In this document: one piece after another, positions 52,452 through 63,661 of the stretch | How the letters are laid out: each line of letters starts with the position of its first letter | Numbering within the stretch: the first letter of the stretch is position 1 | Source: Lentzea flava | GTDB taxonomy: Bacteria > Actinomycetota > Actinomycetes > Mycobacteriales > Pseudonocardiaceae | Assembly (NCBI RefSeq): GCF_014648475.1 | Contig: NZ_BMRE01000027.1 | Location: 1-64,000 of the forward strand | DNA: 64,000 bases | Direction of reading: 5' to 3' | Made by a program: the position numbers and the translations under genes | The notes under the pieces: generated by a model | The model's database searches: none | What the model was told of the DNA's origin: nothing | Seen by the model: only the letters and a program-made list of their open reading frames with translations

Positions 52452-53012
52452 TCAGTCTTCTTCGGGATGCTGGAGCGGCTTCTGCTCGTCCAGGCCGACC
52501 GCGCCGAGCACCTTGTCGTCCGCGCTGCGCTGGTGCGCCGCACGCTCGGCCTCGTCCCGCGCGGTGCGGAAGTCCGCGAGGATGCGGTTCTGCAGCGTGA
52601 ACATCTCGCGTTCCTCGGCGGGCTCGGCGTGGTCGTAGCCGAGCAGGTGCAGCACGCCGTGCACGGTCAGCAGGTGCAGCTCGTCCAGCAGGCCGTGGCC
52701 CGCCTTCTTGGCCTGGTCCTTGGCGAACGCCGGGCACAGCACGATGTCCCCGAGCAGCGCGGGGCCGAGCCCGGCGGCGTCGGGCCGGCGCGCGGAGTCC
52801 AGCTCGTCCATGGGGAAGGCCATGACGTCCGTCGGCCCGGGCAGGTCCATCCAGCGCTCGTGCAGGTCGGCCATCACGTCCAGCTCGACGAGCAGGACGG
52901 ACAGCTCGGCCAGCGGGCTCACGCCCATGCGGTCCAGCGCGAAGCGGGCGGCGGAGACGATGGAACCCTCGTCCACCGCGACGCCCGACTCGTTGGCGAT
53001 CTCGATGCTCAC
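52452..53012 (-). CDS. ybeY: Endoribonuclease YbeY
   Basis: A 186-residue protein with the zinc-binding [11 protein letters not shown] motif. It matures 16S rRNA and takes part in ribosome quality control. The C-terminus is longer than in E. coli and charged. The GTG at 53012 lies five bases past the phoH stop. It lies in the conserved phoH-ybeY-CBS order. Confidence 0.95.
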   Translation of the reverse strand: MSIEIANESGVAVDEGSIVSAARFALDRMGVSPLAELSVLLVELDVMADLHERWMDLPGPTDVMAFPMDELDSARRPDAAGLGPALLGDIVLCPAFAKDQAKKAGHGLLDELHLLTVHGVLHLLGYDHAEPAEEREMFTLQNRILADFRTARDEAERAAHQRSADDKVLGAVGLDEQKPLQHPEED

Positions 53013-53017
53013 GGCGC

Positions 53018-55147
<2,130 letters not shown>

Positions 55148-55250
55148 GTGGCCCCGGCCTGCTTCCTGTCGCTCGGATCTGGTGGCGTCGATGCTAGTCC
55201 GGCCGAAAATGAGTGGCTACCGGATTGCTCACCGTGTGTGCTCACCGGCT

Positions 55251-56042
55251 GTGGAGATCCGCAGGCTTGGCGTTGAGGACATACCCGAGTGCATGAAGCT
55301 CATCACGGACCGGGGTTGGGCGTGGACGCCCGCGCAGTGGGAGTTGATGCTCGAGCTGGGACCGGGGTGGGGCGCCTTCGACTCGACGGGGTTGCTCGGC
55401 ACGACGCTGACGACGCCGTATCCCGAAATGCAGGCGATCAGCGGCGTCCTGGTCGCGTCGTGGGCAGGTCGCAGGGGCATCGGCACGCAACTGATGTCCA
55501 ATATATTGGATATCGGGCCGTCGGTGCTGTACGCGACGTCGATGGGTGAGCCGCTCTACGTCCGGCTCGGCTTTCACCCTGTCGGGGCCACCACCGAGTA
55601 CCAGGGCGTGCTACCCGGCACTGCGCCCGGCGTGACGCGCGCGGCCACTCCTGCCGACGCCGACGACCTGGTGGCGCTCGACCGCGAGGTGAGCGGGTAC
55701 ACCCGGCCGTTGCTCTGGGAGCGGATGCTCGACCCGGCCACCCCGTACACGGTGCGGATGTCGGAGTCCGGCGCCATCGCCACCCGCCCGAATCCCACAG
55801 GCCTGACGATCGGCCCGCTGATCGCGCCATCCGCCTCGGCGGCGTGCGAGATGATCAGGGACGTGGCCGTCGACGCCGGTCGAGTCCGCGTGGACACGGA
55901 CAACGCCGACGTTGGCGCGTTCCTGCTGGAGCAGGGTTTCGAGAAGCTCGGCGGCGGCTGCACGCTGATGGTGCGCGGCGCCGACGACGTGCCGGGAGAC
56001 CGGTCCCGTTACTTCGCGCCCGCCTCACACGCGCTCGGATGA
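55251..56042 (+). CDS. GNAT-family acetyltransferase (two GNAT-like halves)
   Basis: A 263-residue protein. V-E-I-R-R-L starts the fold, R-G-I-G-T-Q-L-M is the acetyl-CoA loop in the first half, and a second GNAT-like unit with L-T-I-G-P-L-I-A-P and V-R-V-D-T-D-N ends the gene. I chose GTG 55251 by comparison with the neighbouring relic (V-E-L-R-R-L); ATG 55209 would add 14 residues and overlap the phoH control region. It contains the AT-rich motif at 55498-55516. A damaged paralogue follows directly. Confidence 0.82.
   Translation: MEIRRLGVEDIPECMKLITDRGWAWTPAQWELMLELGPGWGAFDSTGLLGTTLTTPYPEMQAISGVLVASWAGRRGIGTQLMSNILDIGPSVLYATSMGEPLYVRLGFHPVGATTEYQGVLPGTAPGVTRAATPADADDLVALDREVSGYTRPLLWERMLDPATPYTVRMSESGAIATRPNPTGLTIGPLIAPSASAACEMIRDVAVDAGRVRVDTDNADVGAFLLEQGFEKLGGGCTLMVRGADDVPGDRSRYFAPASHALG
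55498..55516. repeat. AT-rich motif, single copy in the GNAT gene
   Basis: CCAATATATTGG (55498-55509), a perfect 12-bp palindrome, followed by ATATCGG. The sequence matches the unit of the 36515-36664 array and is read in the same frame (N-I-L-D-I). The codons AAT-ATA-TTG-GAT are otherwise rare in this genome. Confidence 0.6.
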
Positions 56043-56056
56043 TCTCTGGGGGACCG

Positions 56057-56275
56057 TGGAACTGCGCCGGCTGACACCTGCGCACGCCAGGGCCACGGGC
56101 GCCGACTGGATATTGGCACAGCCGCTGACCCCGACGACCTCGTAGCAGGTCCGCGCACGGCATCGCGGGCCCCTGGCGCGCCAGCGACGACCTGATGCTG
56201 ATCGGCCCGGTCATCGCCGACTCCGCCACCGGCAACGGCCGGGTGCGTCGACCTGCAGGCTCTCGGCTAGAGCTT
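56057..56275 (+). pseudogene. Decayed GNAT paralogue
   Basis: Fragments in different frames match the gene just upstream. V-E-L-R-R-L-T-P-A-H-A-R-A matches its N-terminus; L-D-I-G-T-A-A-D-P-D-D-L-V-A matches L-D-I-G plus T-P-A-D-A-D-D-L-V-A across a deletion; and D-L-M-L-I-G-P-V-I-A-D-S-A matches L-T-I-G-P-L-I-A-P-S-A. A good GGGGG site precedes the GTG. Two internal deletions and frame changes leave no complete gene. It is probably a tandem duplicate now lost. Confidence 0.7.
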
Positions 56276-56584
56276 TCTTCCGCCGAGCACGTGCAGGTGG
56301 GCGTGGAAGACCTCCTGCCCGCTGTCGGGCCCGGTGTTGAACAGCAGCCGGTATCCGGTCTCCGAGACGCCTTCCGCCTCGGCGATCTCCTTCGCGGCGG
56401 CGAAGAGGTCGCCGAGCTGCTCACCGCTCAGGTCGACGGCGTTCGGCACGTGCTCGCGCGGGATGACCAGCACGTGCACCGGAGCCTTGGGGTGGATGTC
56501 GCGGAACGCCAGCGTCGTCTTGGTCTCGTGCACGACCGTCGCGGGAACCTCACCGTCGACGATCCGGCAGAACAAACAGGACAT
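56267..56584 (-). CDS. HIT-family hydrolase (HINT-like)
   Basis: A 105-residue protein: C-L-F-C-R-I-V-D-G-E at the start, I-P-R-E-H, and the histidine triad H-A-H-L-H-V-L-G-G. It is a nucleoside phosphoramidase/nucleotide hydrolase. C-x2-C gives a possible zinc site. It begins 12 bp after the TetR stop on the same strand. Confidence 0.93.
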   Translation of the reverse strand: MSCLFCRIVDGEVPATVVHETKTTLAFRDIHPKAPVHVLVIPREHVPNAVDLSGEQLGDLFAAAKEIAEAEGVSETGYRLLFNTGPDSGQEVFHAHLHVLGGRKL

Positions 56585-56595
56585 GCCTCAAGACG

Positions 56596-57186
56596 CTAGG
56601 CGAACAACCGGTCCAGGTGCTCGTCGACGGCCTCGATCATGTCGTCCACCGTCAGCTCCTCCGGCCCGAGCTGGTGGTGGATGTTGAGCCCGTCGATCAG
56701 CACGAGAGTCCGCCGCGCCGCCTTCATCGGCACGACACCGTCCCGCAGCTCCCCCGCCTCCTCGGCAGCCTTGAGGATCCGAGCGAGCTCGCCGTAGACC
56801 TGTCGCGTGCCGTAACGCTCCAGCTCGTGCAACGACGGCTCCACCAACGCCCGCGGCAGGAACGACATCAGCACGGCGGCCTCGACCCGCCGTTCCTCGT
56901 CCAGCGCGAGCATCTCGTGCGCGAAGGCCCTCAGCCGCTCCCGGTTGCCGAGCGAGCCGTCGATCCTCTCCAGCCGCGCCAGGAACCGCCGGTACGCGAG
57001 CTCCATCGCGAAGCCCAGCAACGAGTCCTGCGTGGGGAAGTAGTGCCGCAACGACCCGCTGGACCACCCGGACTCCGCAGCCACGGCCCGCACCGACGCG
57101 TGGTCGATCCCGTCCCGTTGCACGATGCGCCACACGGCCTCGGCCAGCTCGCGGCGACGTTCCTCGTGGTCGACAACCTTCGGCAC
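56596..57186 (-). CDS. TetR-family regulator
   Basis: A 196-residue repressor-like protein with H-A-S-V-R-A-V-A-A-E-S-G-W-S-S-G-S-L-R-H-Y-F in the N-terminal helix-turn-helix. The ligand domain has P-R-A-L-V-E-P-S-L. It starts with GTG 57186, nine bases past the hydrolase stop. It probably controls itself and the adjacent alpha/beta hydrolase, in one operon. Confidence 0.9.
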   Translation of the reverse strand: MPKVVDHEERRRELAEAVWRIVQRDGIDHASVRAVAAESGWSSGSLRHYFPTQDSLLGFAMELAYRRFLARLERIDGSLGNRERLRAFAHEMLALDEERRVEAAVLMSFLPRALVEPSLHELERYGTRQVYGELARILKAAEEAGELRDGVVPMKAARRTLVLIDGLNIHHQLGPEELTVDDMIEAVDEHLDRLFA

Positions 57187-57195
57187 CGGCTCTTT

Positions 57196-57852
57196 CTAGC
57201 AGCCGCGCGCAAGCCGGACGACGGCCCCGCGACACCTCTCCCACGACTCGGTGCCCGGCGTGATCATGTCCATGTGCCCGGCCCCCTCGACCACGTCGAG
57301 CTCCGCCTGCGGCTCCAACGCGCAGAACTCGACGCTCTGCTCGACCGGGACGTCCTCGTCGAGATCACCGTGCACACAGATCACCGGCTTGCCGATGGGC
57401 ACCAACGCCGCCGGCGAGGCCTGGGCGAACTGCTCCTCGGAACACAACTCCAGCGCCCGCGACGTGATGTGCTTGGTGAAGTCGAGAACCGCCGCCTGCG
57501 CCACAGCTCCGACCACTCGCTCACTGTGCTTGGCCGCCCACACAGCGAGATGCCCTCCGGCGCTGTGTCCGAGCGTCACCACGGGCCCGATGTCGACAGC
57601 CTCCAGGGCAGCCAGCACGTCCTCCCCGGTCTGCGGCCATCCTCCATCGCCCCCAACACGCCGATATTCGATGTTCCAAACGGCAAACCCGTCCCCAACA
57701 AGCACATCAGCAAGTGGCCGCCCGAGCTCCAACCCGTACCGCTGGTGCCAAAAACCACCGTGGATGACGACAACAGCACCCTCAGCAACACCATCCGGAA
57801 GGTAAAGCTCACCGAACTGACTGGGGTGCTCACCGTAAGCAATCCGCTGCAC
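57196..57852 (-). CDS. Alpha/beta hydrolase with arylformamidase-like motif
   Basis: A 218-residue hydrolase. V-V-V-I-H-G-G-F-W is the oxyanion-hole H-G-G-x-W motif of kynurenine formamidase-like enzymes, G-H-S-A-G-G-H is the nucleophile elbow, and H-G-D-L-D-E-D supplies the acid; A-G-H-M-D supplies the histidine. The substrate is unknown. It lies at the head of a hydrolase-tetR-HIT run. Confidence 0.88.
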   Translation of the reverse strand: MQRIAYGEHPSQFGELYLPDGVAEGAVVVIHGGFWHQRYGLELGRPLADVLVGDGFAVWNIEYRRVGGDGGWPQTGEDVLAALEAVDIGPVVTLGHSAGGHLAVWAAKHSERVVGAVAQAAVLDFTKHITSRALELCSEEQFAQASPAALVPIGKPVICVHGDLDEDVPVEQSVEFCALEPQAELDVVEGAGHMDMITPGTESWERCRGAVVRLARGC

Positions 57853-58325
57853 ACGCAGAACCTACGTGACACAACGAAAAACGACCTGACAACACAGAAA
57901 GAAGCCGAGCCCGCACGAAGCGAAATGGGCCGCGATGCGATGAGATGGGCCGCGATGGCGCGAAGCGCCGAGCCGGCCGGGGGTCCGGGGGCGAAGCCCC
58001 CGGCTGGGGTCTGGGGGCTCGGCCCCCAGAAGACACGCTTTATCGACGAGCGGCGAAGGTGCCGCAGGCACCGAGCACGCGAGGCGAGAGATAAAGGGGC
58101 GCCTCGCGGTCCGAAGCCTGGGGGTCGCTTCGCCGCGAGGCGCCGACGCCGGACCGAGGGGGGAGGTGTCCGGCGAGTCTTTGGTTGGAAAGGCCTAATC
58201 GTCTACTCCGTTTACGGCTAGACCAATTGAGCCCCTCTGCAACTAGAGTAACCCCAACGGCCTGCGGTTCGCTACAGCTTCCGTCAAGCCAATCCATCCG
58301 ATGTTCACCTTCGGAGTGAACTGGG
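57853..58325. repeat. Palindrome-rich intergenic region
   Basis: A 473-bp non-coding gap with several REP-like hairpins. CCGGGGGC/GCCCCCGG is at 57985-58003, TGGGGGC/GCCCCCA at 58012-58028, a 12-bp perfect repeat at 58098-58109 with 58133-58144, GCCGGAC/GTCCGGC at 58148-58174, and GTCTA/TAGAC at 58201-58223. The block around 57930-57960 also has a short direct repeat (ATGGGCCGCGATG twice). No open frame looks coding. It may serve as the terminator of rsmE and as a bank of dispersed repeats. Confidence 0.6.
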
Positions 58326-59057
58326 TCACCACCGGGACGTGAGTACCCCAAGCGCACCGAGAGCAACCGCCGCAGCGGTAGATGCACGCAGAACAGTTGG
58401 GCCCAATCGGACGATCCGGGCACCCGAAGATCGCAGCGCTTCCAATTCGTCAGGCGTGATCCCGCCTTCGGGACCGACGACGAGCAGGACGTCTCCGGAT
58501 TCGGGAAGGTCGACATCGGACAGTCGGTCGGTCGCGCTCTCGTGCAACACGAGCGTGAGCGCCGAGGACGACACGCGCTGCGAAAGTTGCGCGGTGCTCA
58601 CGGGTTCGTCGACGAAGGGCACCCGCGAGCGGCGGGCTTGCTTCGCGGCCTCGCGGACCGTGGAACGCCAGCGCCCCAACGCCTTCGCGCCGCGCGGGCC
58701 GTCCTCCCACTTGGCCACGCACCGGGCGGCGCGCCACGGCACCACACCGTCCACACCGGCCTCGGTGGCCAGTTCGACCGCGAGCTCGCCGCGGTCGCCC
58801 TTCACCAGCGCCTGGGCGAGCACGACGCGGAGTGACGGCTCGGGCTCCACCGCGCGGTCGAGCACCTTCAGCGACAACGCGTCCCGTTCCACCGACACCA
58901 CCGCACAGCGCACGAGGGTGCCGGAACCGTCGGACAGCACTAGTTCCTCGCCCACGCGCAGGCGCTTCACCGTGGCGGCGTGGCGGCCTTCCGGGCCGTC
59001 CAGCACGAACTCCTCGCCCGGCGGCAGCGCCGGAACGAGGAAGACCGGCAGGGTCAC
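58326..59057 (-). CDS. rsmE: 16S rRNA m3U1498 methyltransferase RsmE
   Basis: A 243-residue SPOUT methyltransferase. [13 protein letters not shown] and [13 protein letters not shown] form the SAM-binding knot. It methylates U1498 of 16S rRNA. GTG 59057 overlaps the dnaJ stop (GTGA), giving the conserved hrcA-dnaJ-rsmE operon. Confidence 0.95.
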   Translation of the reverse strand: MTLPVFLVPALPPGEEFVLDGPEGRHAATVKRLRVGEELVLSDGSGTLVRCAVVSVERDALSLKVLDRAVEPEPSLRVVLAQALVKGDRGELAVELATEAGVDGVVPWRAARCVAKWEDGPRGAKALGRWRSTVREAAKQARRSRVPFVDEPVSTAQLSQRVSSSALTLVLHESATDRLSDVDLPESGDVLLVVGPEGGITPDELEALRSSGARIVRLGPTVLRASTAAAVALGALGVLTSRW

Positions 59058-60202
59058 CGGTTGCCGCGCGAGGCACGCAGGCGGGAGAACAGCCCGCCGC
59101 CGCCCTTGCCGTTGTGGGACAAGGAAGGCTCGGTCTCGCCGCGCAGCTCGGCCAGGTCGCGCAGCAGGGCGGCCTGGGCGGCGTCGAGCTTCGTGGGCAC
59201 GACGACCTCGAGGTGCACGTGCAGGTCGCCGCGGCCGTCGATGCGGCCGGTGGAACGCAGCTTCGGCATGCCGCGGCCGGGAAGGACCAGCTGAGTGTTC
59301 GGCTGCGTGCCGGGCTCGATCTGCAGTTCTTCCTCGCCGTCGAGCGTCTTCAACGGCAGGGTGGCGCCCAGTGCGGCTGTCGTCATCGGGATCTGCACCA
59401 CGCAATGCAGGTCGGCGCCGTCGCGTTCGAAGATCTCGTGCGGGTGTTCCTCGACCTCGACGTAGAGGTCGCCTGCCGGGCCACCGCCGGGGCCGACCTC
59501 GCCCTGGCCAGCGAGGCGCACGCGCATGCCCTCGGCGACACCGGCGGGGATGTTCACGGAGATCGTGCGGCGCGAACGGACGCGGCCGTCGCCGCTGCAC
59601 TGCTGGCACGGGTCGGGGATGACCTCGCCGTAGCCGCGGCAGACCGGGCACGGGCGGGACGTCACGACCTGGCCGAGGAACGAGCGCTGCACCGACTGGA
59701 CCTCGCCGCGGCCGTTGCACGTGTCGCAGCGGATCGGCTTGGAGTCGCCGGACGTGCCGGCGCCGTGGCAGCGGTCGCAGAGGATCGCGGTGTCGACGGT
59801 CAGCTCACGGGTGGTGCCCGCGGCGCACTCCTCCAGCGTCATGTCGAGCCGGATCAGCGCGTCGGAACCGGGCTGCACGCGGCTGCGCGGACCGCGGCCA
59901 CCGCCGGACGTCGCGCCGAAGAACGCGTCCATGATGTCGCCGAGACCGAAGCCCGCGAACGGGTCGCCGCCCGCGCGTGCGCCGCCGCCCGAGTCGAGCG
60001 GGTCGCCGCCCAGGTCGACGATGCGACGCTTCTCGGGGTTCGACAACACCTCGTAGGCGGCCGTGACCTCCTTGAAGCGGGCCTCCTCGTTGGGATTGAC
60101 GTCCGGGTGCAGCTGCCTTGCGAGCTTGCGATAGGCGCGCTTGATCTCATCCTGTGTCGCGTTCTGCGCGACACCGAGGATGCCGTAGTAATCCCTGGCC
60201 AC
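59054..60202 (-). CDS. dnaJ: Molecular chaperone DnaJ (DnaJ2)
   Basis: A 382-residue co-chaperone from GTG 60202. J domain with H-P-D (L-H-P-D-V-N-P), a glycine-rich region, and four zinc-binding C-x2-C-x-G-x-G repeats ([32 protein letters not shown]). It activates DnaK. I preferred V-A-R-D-Y-Y-G at 60202, as in other actinobacterial DnaJ2; ATG 60223 would add seven residues, and neither has a strong Shine-Dalgarno. Downstream of hrcA by 56 bp. Confidence 0.95.
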   Translation of the reverse strand: MARDYYGILGVAQNATQDEIKRAYRKLARQLHPDVNPNEEARFKEVTAAYEVLSNPEKRRIVDLGGDPLDSGGGARAGGDPFAGFGLGDIMDAFFGATSGGGRGPRSRVQPGSDALIRLDMTLEECAAGTTRELTVDTAILCDRCHGAGTSGDSKPIRCDTCNGRGEVQSVQRSFLGQVVTSRPCPVCRGYGEVIPDPCQQCSGDGRVRSRRTISVNIPAGVAEGMRVRLAGQGEVGPGGGPAGDLYVEVEEHPHEIFERDGADLHCVVQIPMTTAALGATLPLKTLDGEEELQIEPGTQPNTQLVLPGRGMPKLRSTGRIDGRGDLHVHLEVVVPTKLDAAQAALLRDLAELRGETEPSLSHNGKGGGGLFSRLRASRGNR

Positions 60203-60258
60203 CTTGTTCGCTTTCGTCTTCATCTTTCAGAGCAAAGTTCTCGGGGGACGTTCCTTGT

Positions 60259-61281
60259 TCAACGACCAGTGAGGATCTCACCGACGTAGTTGGCGACCGC
60301 ACGCACGGCCGCCATGGTTCCGGGGTAGTCCATGCGCGTGGGCCCGACGACGCCGAGGCCTCCCAGCGGATTGTCGCGGCTGCCGTAACCGATGGACACC
60401 ACGGAAGTGCTGCGCATCTCAGCGGCCTCGTTCTCCTCGCCGATGCGCACCAGCACGCGGCCGGGGTCGCGGGAGGCGGCGAGCAGCTTGAGCACGATCA
60501 CCTGTTCCTCGAGCGCCTCCAGCACCTGGCGCAGCGAGCCGGGGAAGTCGGCGACGTTGCGGGTGAGGTTCGCGGTGCCGCCGAGCACGAGCCGTTCCTC
60601 CGGGTGCTCGACGAGCGTCTCGATCAGCACCGTCGCGACCCGCAGCATCGGATCGCGCAGGTCCTGCCGCACCTCCTCGGGCAGTTCGGCGACCTTGGCG
60701 CTCGCGTCGGACAGCCGCTGACCGGCCATGGCCTGGTTGAGCTGCGTGCGCAACTGGGCCACGTCCTCCTCGCTGATCACGTCACCGAGCTCGACGATGC
60801 GCTGGTCGACGCGGCCGGTGTCGGTGATCAGCACGAGCATCAGCCGCGACGGCGTGATCGGCAGCACCTCGAGGTGCCGCACGGCGGCGCGGGACAGGGT
60901 CGGCACCTGGATCACCGCGACCTGCCTGGTGAGCTGCGCGAGCAACCGGACGCTGCGGCGCATCACGTCGTCGAGGTCGAGCGCCCCGTCGAGGAAGCTG
61001 CGGATGGCCCGCTTCTCGGCCTGCGAGAGCGGCTTGATCTCGCTCAGCCTGTCGACGAAGAGCCGGTAGCCCTTGTCCGTCGGCACCCGTCCGGCACTGG
61101 TGTGCGGCTGGGCGATGTAGCCCTCGTCCTCCAACGCCGCCATGTCGTTGCGCACGGTCGCGCTCGACACACCCAGGTTGTGTCGCTCCACCAGGGCCTT
61201 CGACCCGACGGGCTCCTGGTTGGACACGTAGTCGGCGACAATGGCGCGCAGCACCTCGAACCGACGCTCATCGGCGTTCAC
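60259..61281 (-). CDS. hrcA: Heat-inducible transcription repressor HrcA
   Basis: A 340-residue repressor: [23 protein letters not shown] in the winged helix and a GAF-like core. It binds CIRCE to repress heat-shock operons; I saw no CIRCE sequence within this window. GGAGGT lies nine bases before GTG 61281. First gene of hrcA-dnaJ-rsmE. Confidence 0.95.
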   Translation of the reverse strand: MNADERRFEVLRAIVADYVSNQEPVGSKALVERHNLGVSSATVRNDMAALEDEGYIAQPHTSAGRVPTDKGYRLFVDRLSEIKPLSQAEKRAIRSFLDGALDLDDVMRRSVRLLAQLTRQVAVIQVPTLSRAAVRHLEVLPITPSRLMLVLITDTGRVDQRIVELGDVISEEDVAQLRTQLNQAMAGQRLSDASAKVAELPEEVRQDLRDPMLRVATVLIETLVEHPEERLVLGGTANLTRNVADFPGSLRQVLEALEEQVIVLKLLAASRDPGRVLVRIGEENEAAEMRSTSVVSIGYGSRDNPLGGLGVVGPTRMDYPGTMAAVRAVANYVGEILTGR

Positions 61282-61455
61282 CGCTGTTTCACCTCCGTGT
61301 CCCGTGCTCCGAGTTTACCCAGCTGGTTTCCTGCGCGGTGCCAGCTCAACCCCAGCGGGATGTAACAACCGCAGAACCCGCCGGTTCCCTTGACCGACTC
61401 CTCGGCCGAACCGTTGGGTGGAGGTGCCGTCGCCCCGGTCCACTGAGGGGTGCGC

Positions 61456-63189
61456 ATGCGCAAGCTCTGGTGTCTGCTCCTGGGAGTGATCCTGCTCGCA
61501 CCGCCCGGCGTCGCGGCGGCGCACGACCCGATCCGCAACTCGATCCGGGGCTGGACGATCCTCTCCGACAGCGACTCCGGCGCGGACGAGGTGATCGGCG
61601 CCGCCAGGAAATACCAGGTCAACCACCTGCAGCTGTCCCACGAGGTCGTGCACGACCTGCGGGAGGTCCGCGAGCCGCGCAGACAGGCGCAGGTGAACCG
61701 GCTGACCGACCTCGCCCACTCGTCGGGCGTCAAGGAGGTCGCCGCCTGGGATCACGCCCTCTACCACCTCGCCTACTACCCCGCCGAGTTCCGCACCGGC
61801 CCCGGCGGCACGATCGACCTCGACAACCCGGCGTTCTGGGACTGGTTCCGCAACGATTACCGCTCGATGCTCGACCTGGTGCCGAGGGTGAACTCGATCA
61901 TCCTGACGTTCATCGAGACCGGCGCCCGCGTCGAGAACCAGCACTCGGTGCGCCTGAAGACCGCCGAGGAGAAGCTCGCCCACCTCGTCGACCAGGTCGC
62001 GTCCGTGATCGACGAGCGCGGCATGCTCCTCTACCTGCGCACCTTCGGCTACTACCCCGCCGAGATGGACCGCACGATCGGCGCGATCGACCGCGTCCAG
62101 AACAAGCGCGTGCGCGTGATGGCCAAGGCCCAGCCGCACGACTTCTTCCTCACGCACCCGATCGACGTCACCGTCCCGAAGATCAACCGACCCGTGCTGA
62201 TCGAGTACGACACCACCGGCGAGTACAACGGCCAGGGCAAGATCGCCAACGCGTTCGTGGCCGAGCACGCCGACCGGCTGAGGCACTACCGCAAGCTCCC
62301 CAACGTGATCGGCTACGTCGCCCGCACCGACCGCTACGGCGAGTCGCGCATCGTGGGCACGCCGACCGAGATCAACCTCTACGCCCTGAAACGGGCTTCC
62401 GAAGGCGCCTCGAACGCGCAGATCCACCTGGAGTTCGCCGCCCGCAAGTACGGCCTGCTCGCCGCACCGCTCGTGGCACGGGCGTTGTCCCGCTCGCCGG
62501 AGATCATCACCTCGACGCTCTACACCCTGGGCAGCAACACCGCGAACCACTCACGCCTGGACTACGACCCGTACTGCTCCAGCTATCACCGCAGCGTCTC
62601 CGGCAAGTGGATCGACCCGCCCGAGACGTTCGTGCGCCACGGCGTGAACAGGGAGTTCCACTACTGGATCGACGTGGCGAACCACCTCTCGCCGCCGCAC
62701 TGCAAGACCGACGGCGTCCTGCGCCGCGAGGCCGGCCACGTGCTCGACCGCGGCTGGGTCACGCCCGGCAACCTGATGACGCAGGAGTACCTCGACTACC
62801 TCACCATCGAGAAGAACTACGGCGTCGGGCTCGCCGAAGCCTCGCTTCGCGACATCGAGCACGTCAGGAGACTGCTGCGCCCCAACGACTACGCCCAGCT
62901 CAAGGCGTACTTCGAACGGACAGTGCTGACCACGAAGCTGCACAGGTCGGTCGCGAAGGCGTACTTCGGCTACCGGATCTACGTGCAGCAGCCGTCACCC
63001 GAGCTGGCACGGTCCATTTGGGACGGTCTGGACGAGGCGCAGGCGGTCGCCGCGAAGGTGCGGGCGTATCCGGCACCACCGACCGGGGAGTGGAACTGGG
63101 TGATCGACGCCGCCCAGGCCGACCTGTACCTCAAGCGCATCTCCGAAGGGTGGGACCGGTATTCCAACATCAAGGTCCCACGACCCTGA
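61456..63189 (+). CDS. Large secreted protein, glycoside-hydrolase-like
   Basis: A 577-residue protein. Signal peptide (L-W-C-L-L-L-G-V-I-L-L-A, cleavage near V-A-A-A) and a long domain with alternating strands and helices. Motifs such as L-Y-L-R-T-F-G-Y-Y, V-L-I-E-Y-D-T-T-G-E-Y and V-I-G-Y-V-A-R-T-D-R-Y-G resemble TIM-barrel carbohydrate enzymes (the GH67 type comes closest). Acidic residues are frequent but the catalytic pair cannot be assigned. GAGGGG five bases before ATG 61456 fixes the start. Divergent from hrcA. Confidence 0.75.
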   Translation: MRKLWCLLLGVILLAPPGVAAAHDPIRNSIRGWTILSDSDSGADEVIGAARKYQVNHLQLSHEVVHDLREVREPRRQAQVNRLTDLAHSSGVKEVAAWDHALYHLAYYPAEFRTGPGGTIDLDNPAFWDWFRNDYRSMLDLVPRVNSIILTFIETGARVENQHSVRLKTAEEKLAHLVDQVASVIDERGMLLYLRTFGYYPAEMDRTIGAIDRVQNKRVRVMAKAQPHDFFLTHPIDVTVPKINRPVLIEYDTTGEYNGQGKIANAFVAEHADRLRHYRKLPNVIGYVARTDRYGESRIVGTPTEINLYALKRASEGASNAQIHLEFAARKYGLLAAPLVARALSRSPEIITSTLYTLGSNTANHSRLDYDPYCSSYHRSVSGKWIDPPETFVRHGVNREFHYWIDVANHLSPPHCKTDGVLRREAGHVLDRGWVTPGNLMTQEYLDYLTIEKNYGVGLAEASLRDIEHVRRLLRPNDYAQLKAYFERTVLTTKLHRSVAKAYFGYRIYVQQPSPELARSIWDGLDEAQAVAAKVRAYPAPPTGEWNWVIDAAQADLYLKRISEGWDRYSNIKVPRP

Positions 63190-63268
63190 CTTGCGGTGAA
63201 CCCGGACGGCCCTGTTTTTGTCGGTGGTGCTCGCTAGGGTCCAAACCATCCGAAGCAGAGGTGGGGAC

Positions 63269-63661
63269 GTGGAGAGCGAGCAGGGCTGGCGGACGAAGGG
63301 CGGCCGGACCTACCACAGCGACCCGAGCTGCGAATGGCTGCACAAGGACCAGGGCCGGCTCAGGCTCATCGGCAAGGCCACGCACGAGGTGGTCGAGGTC
63401 CGGTGGGCCGACGTCAGCCCTGGTCAGCTCCAGCCGTGCGACCACTGCTGCGCACCCGCGTGGCTGGAGCGGCACGGCAGGGAGCACCGCGCGGACGAGA
63501 AGCCGTGCCTGGTCATGAGCGACGACGAGTGGTGGCGCGGCACGCTGGTCTGGGAGCCGGCCAGGCGTGCGGACGGGTTGTGGTGGGCGACCGTCACGTA
63601 CGACAAGAAGGGGCAGCGCGTCACCGAGGTGCGCAGCCAGCACGACATCCGGGCCCGTTAG
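63269..63661 (+). CDS. Hypothetical cysteine-containing protein
   Basis: A 130-residue protein. C-E-W-L-H-K-D and P-C-D-H-C-C supply possible metal ligands. A W-W-R-G-T-L-V-W segment and Y-D-K-K-G follow. It is preceded by GTGGGGA about five bases before GTG 63269. Its stop overlaps hemW by four bases, tail to tail. No family recognised. Confidence 0.7.
   Translation: MESEQGWRTKGGRTYHSDPSCEWLHKDQGRLRLIGKATHEVVEVRWADVSPGQLQPCDHCCAPAWLERHGREHRADEKPCLVMSDDEWWRGTLVWEPARRADGLWWATVTYDKKGQRVTEVRSQHDIRAR

Noticed and set aside
58186-58245. A tRNA-like stretch (GCTCAATTGGTCTAG on the minus strand) suggesting a tRNA or attachment-site remnant
   Set aside because: No acceptor pairing, no T-arm and no valid D-stem; only the small hairpin GTCTA/TAGAC holds up.
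61282-61455. CIRCE element for HrcA autoregulation
   Set aside because: No TTAGCACTC-N9-GAGTGCTAA or close variant in the hrcA upstream region.
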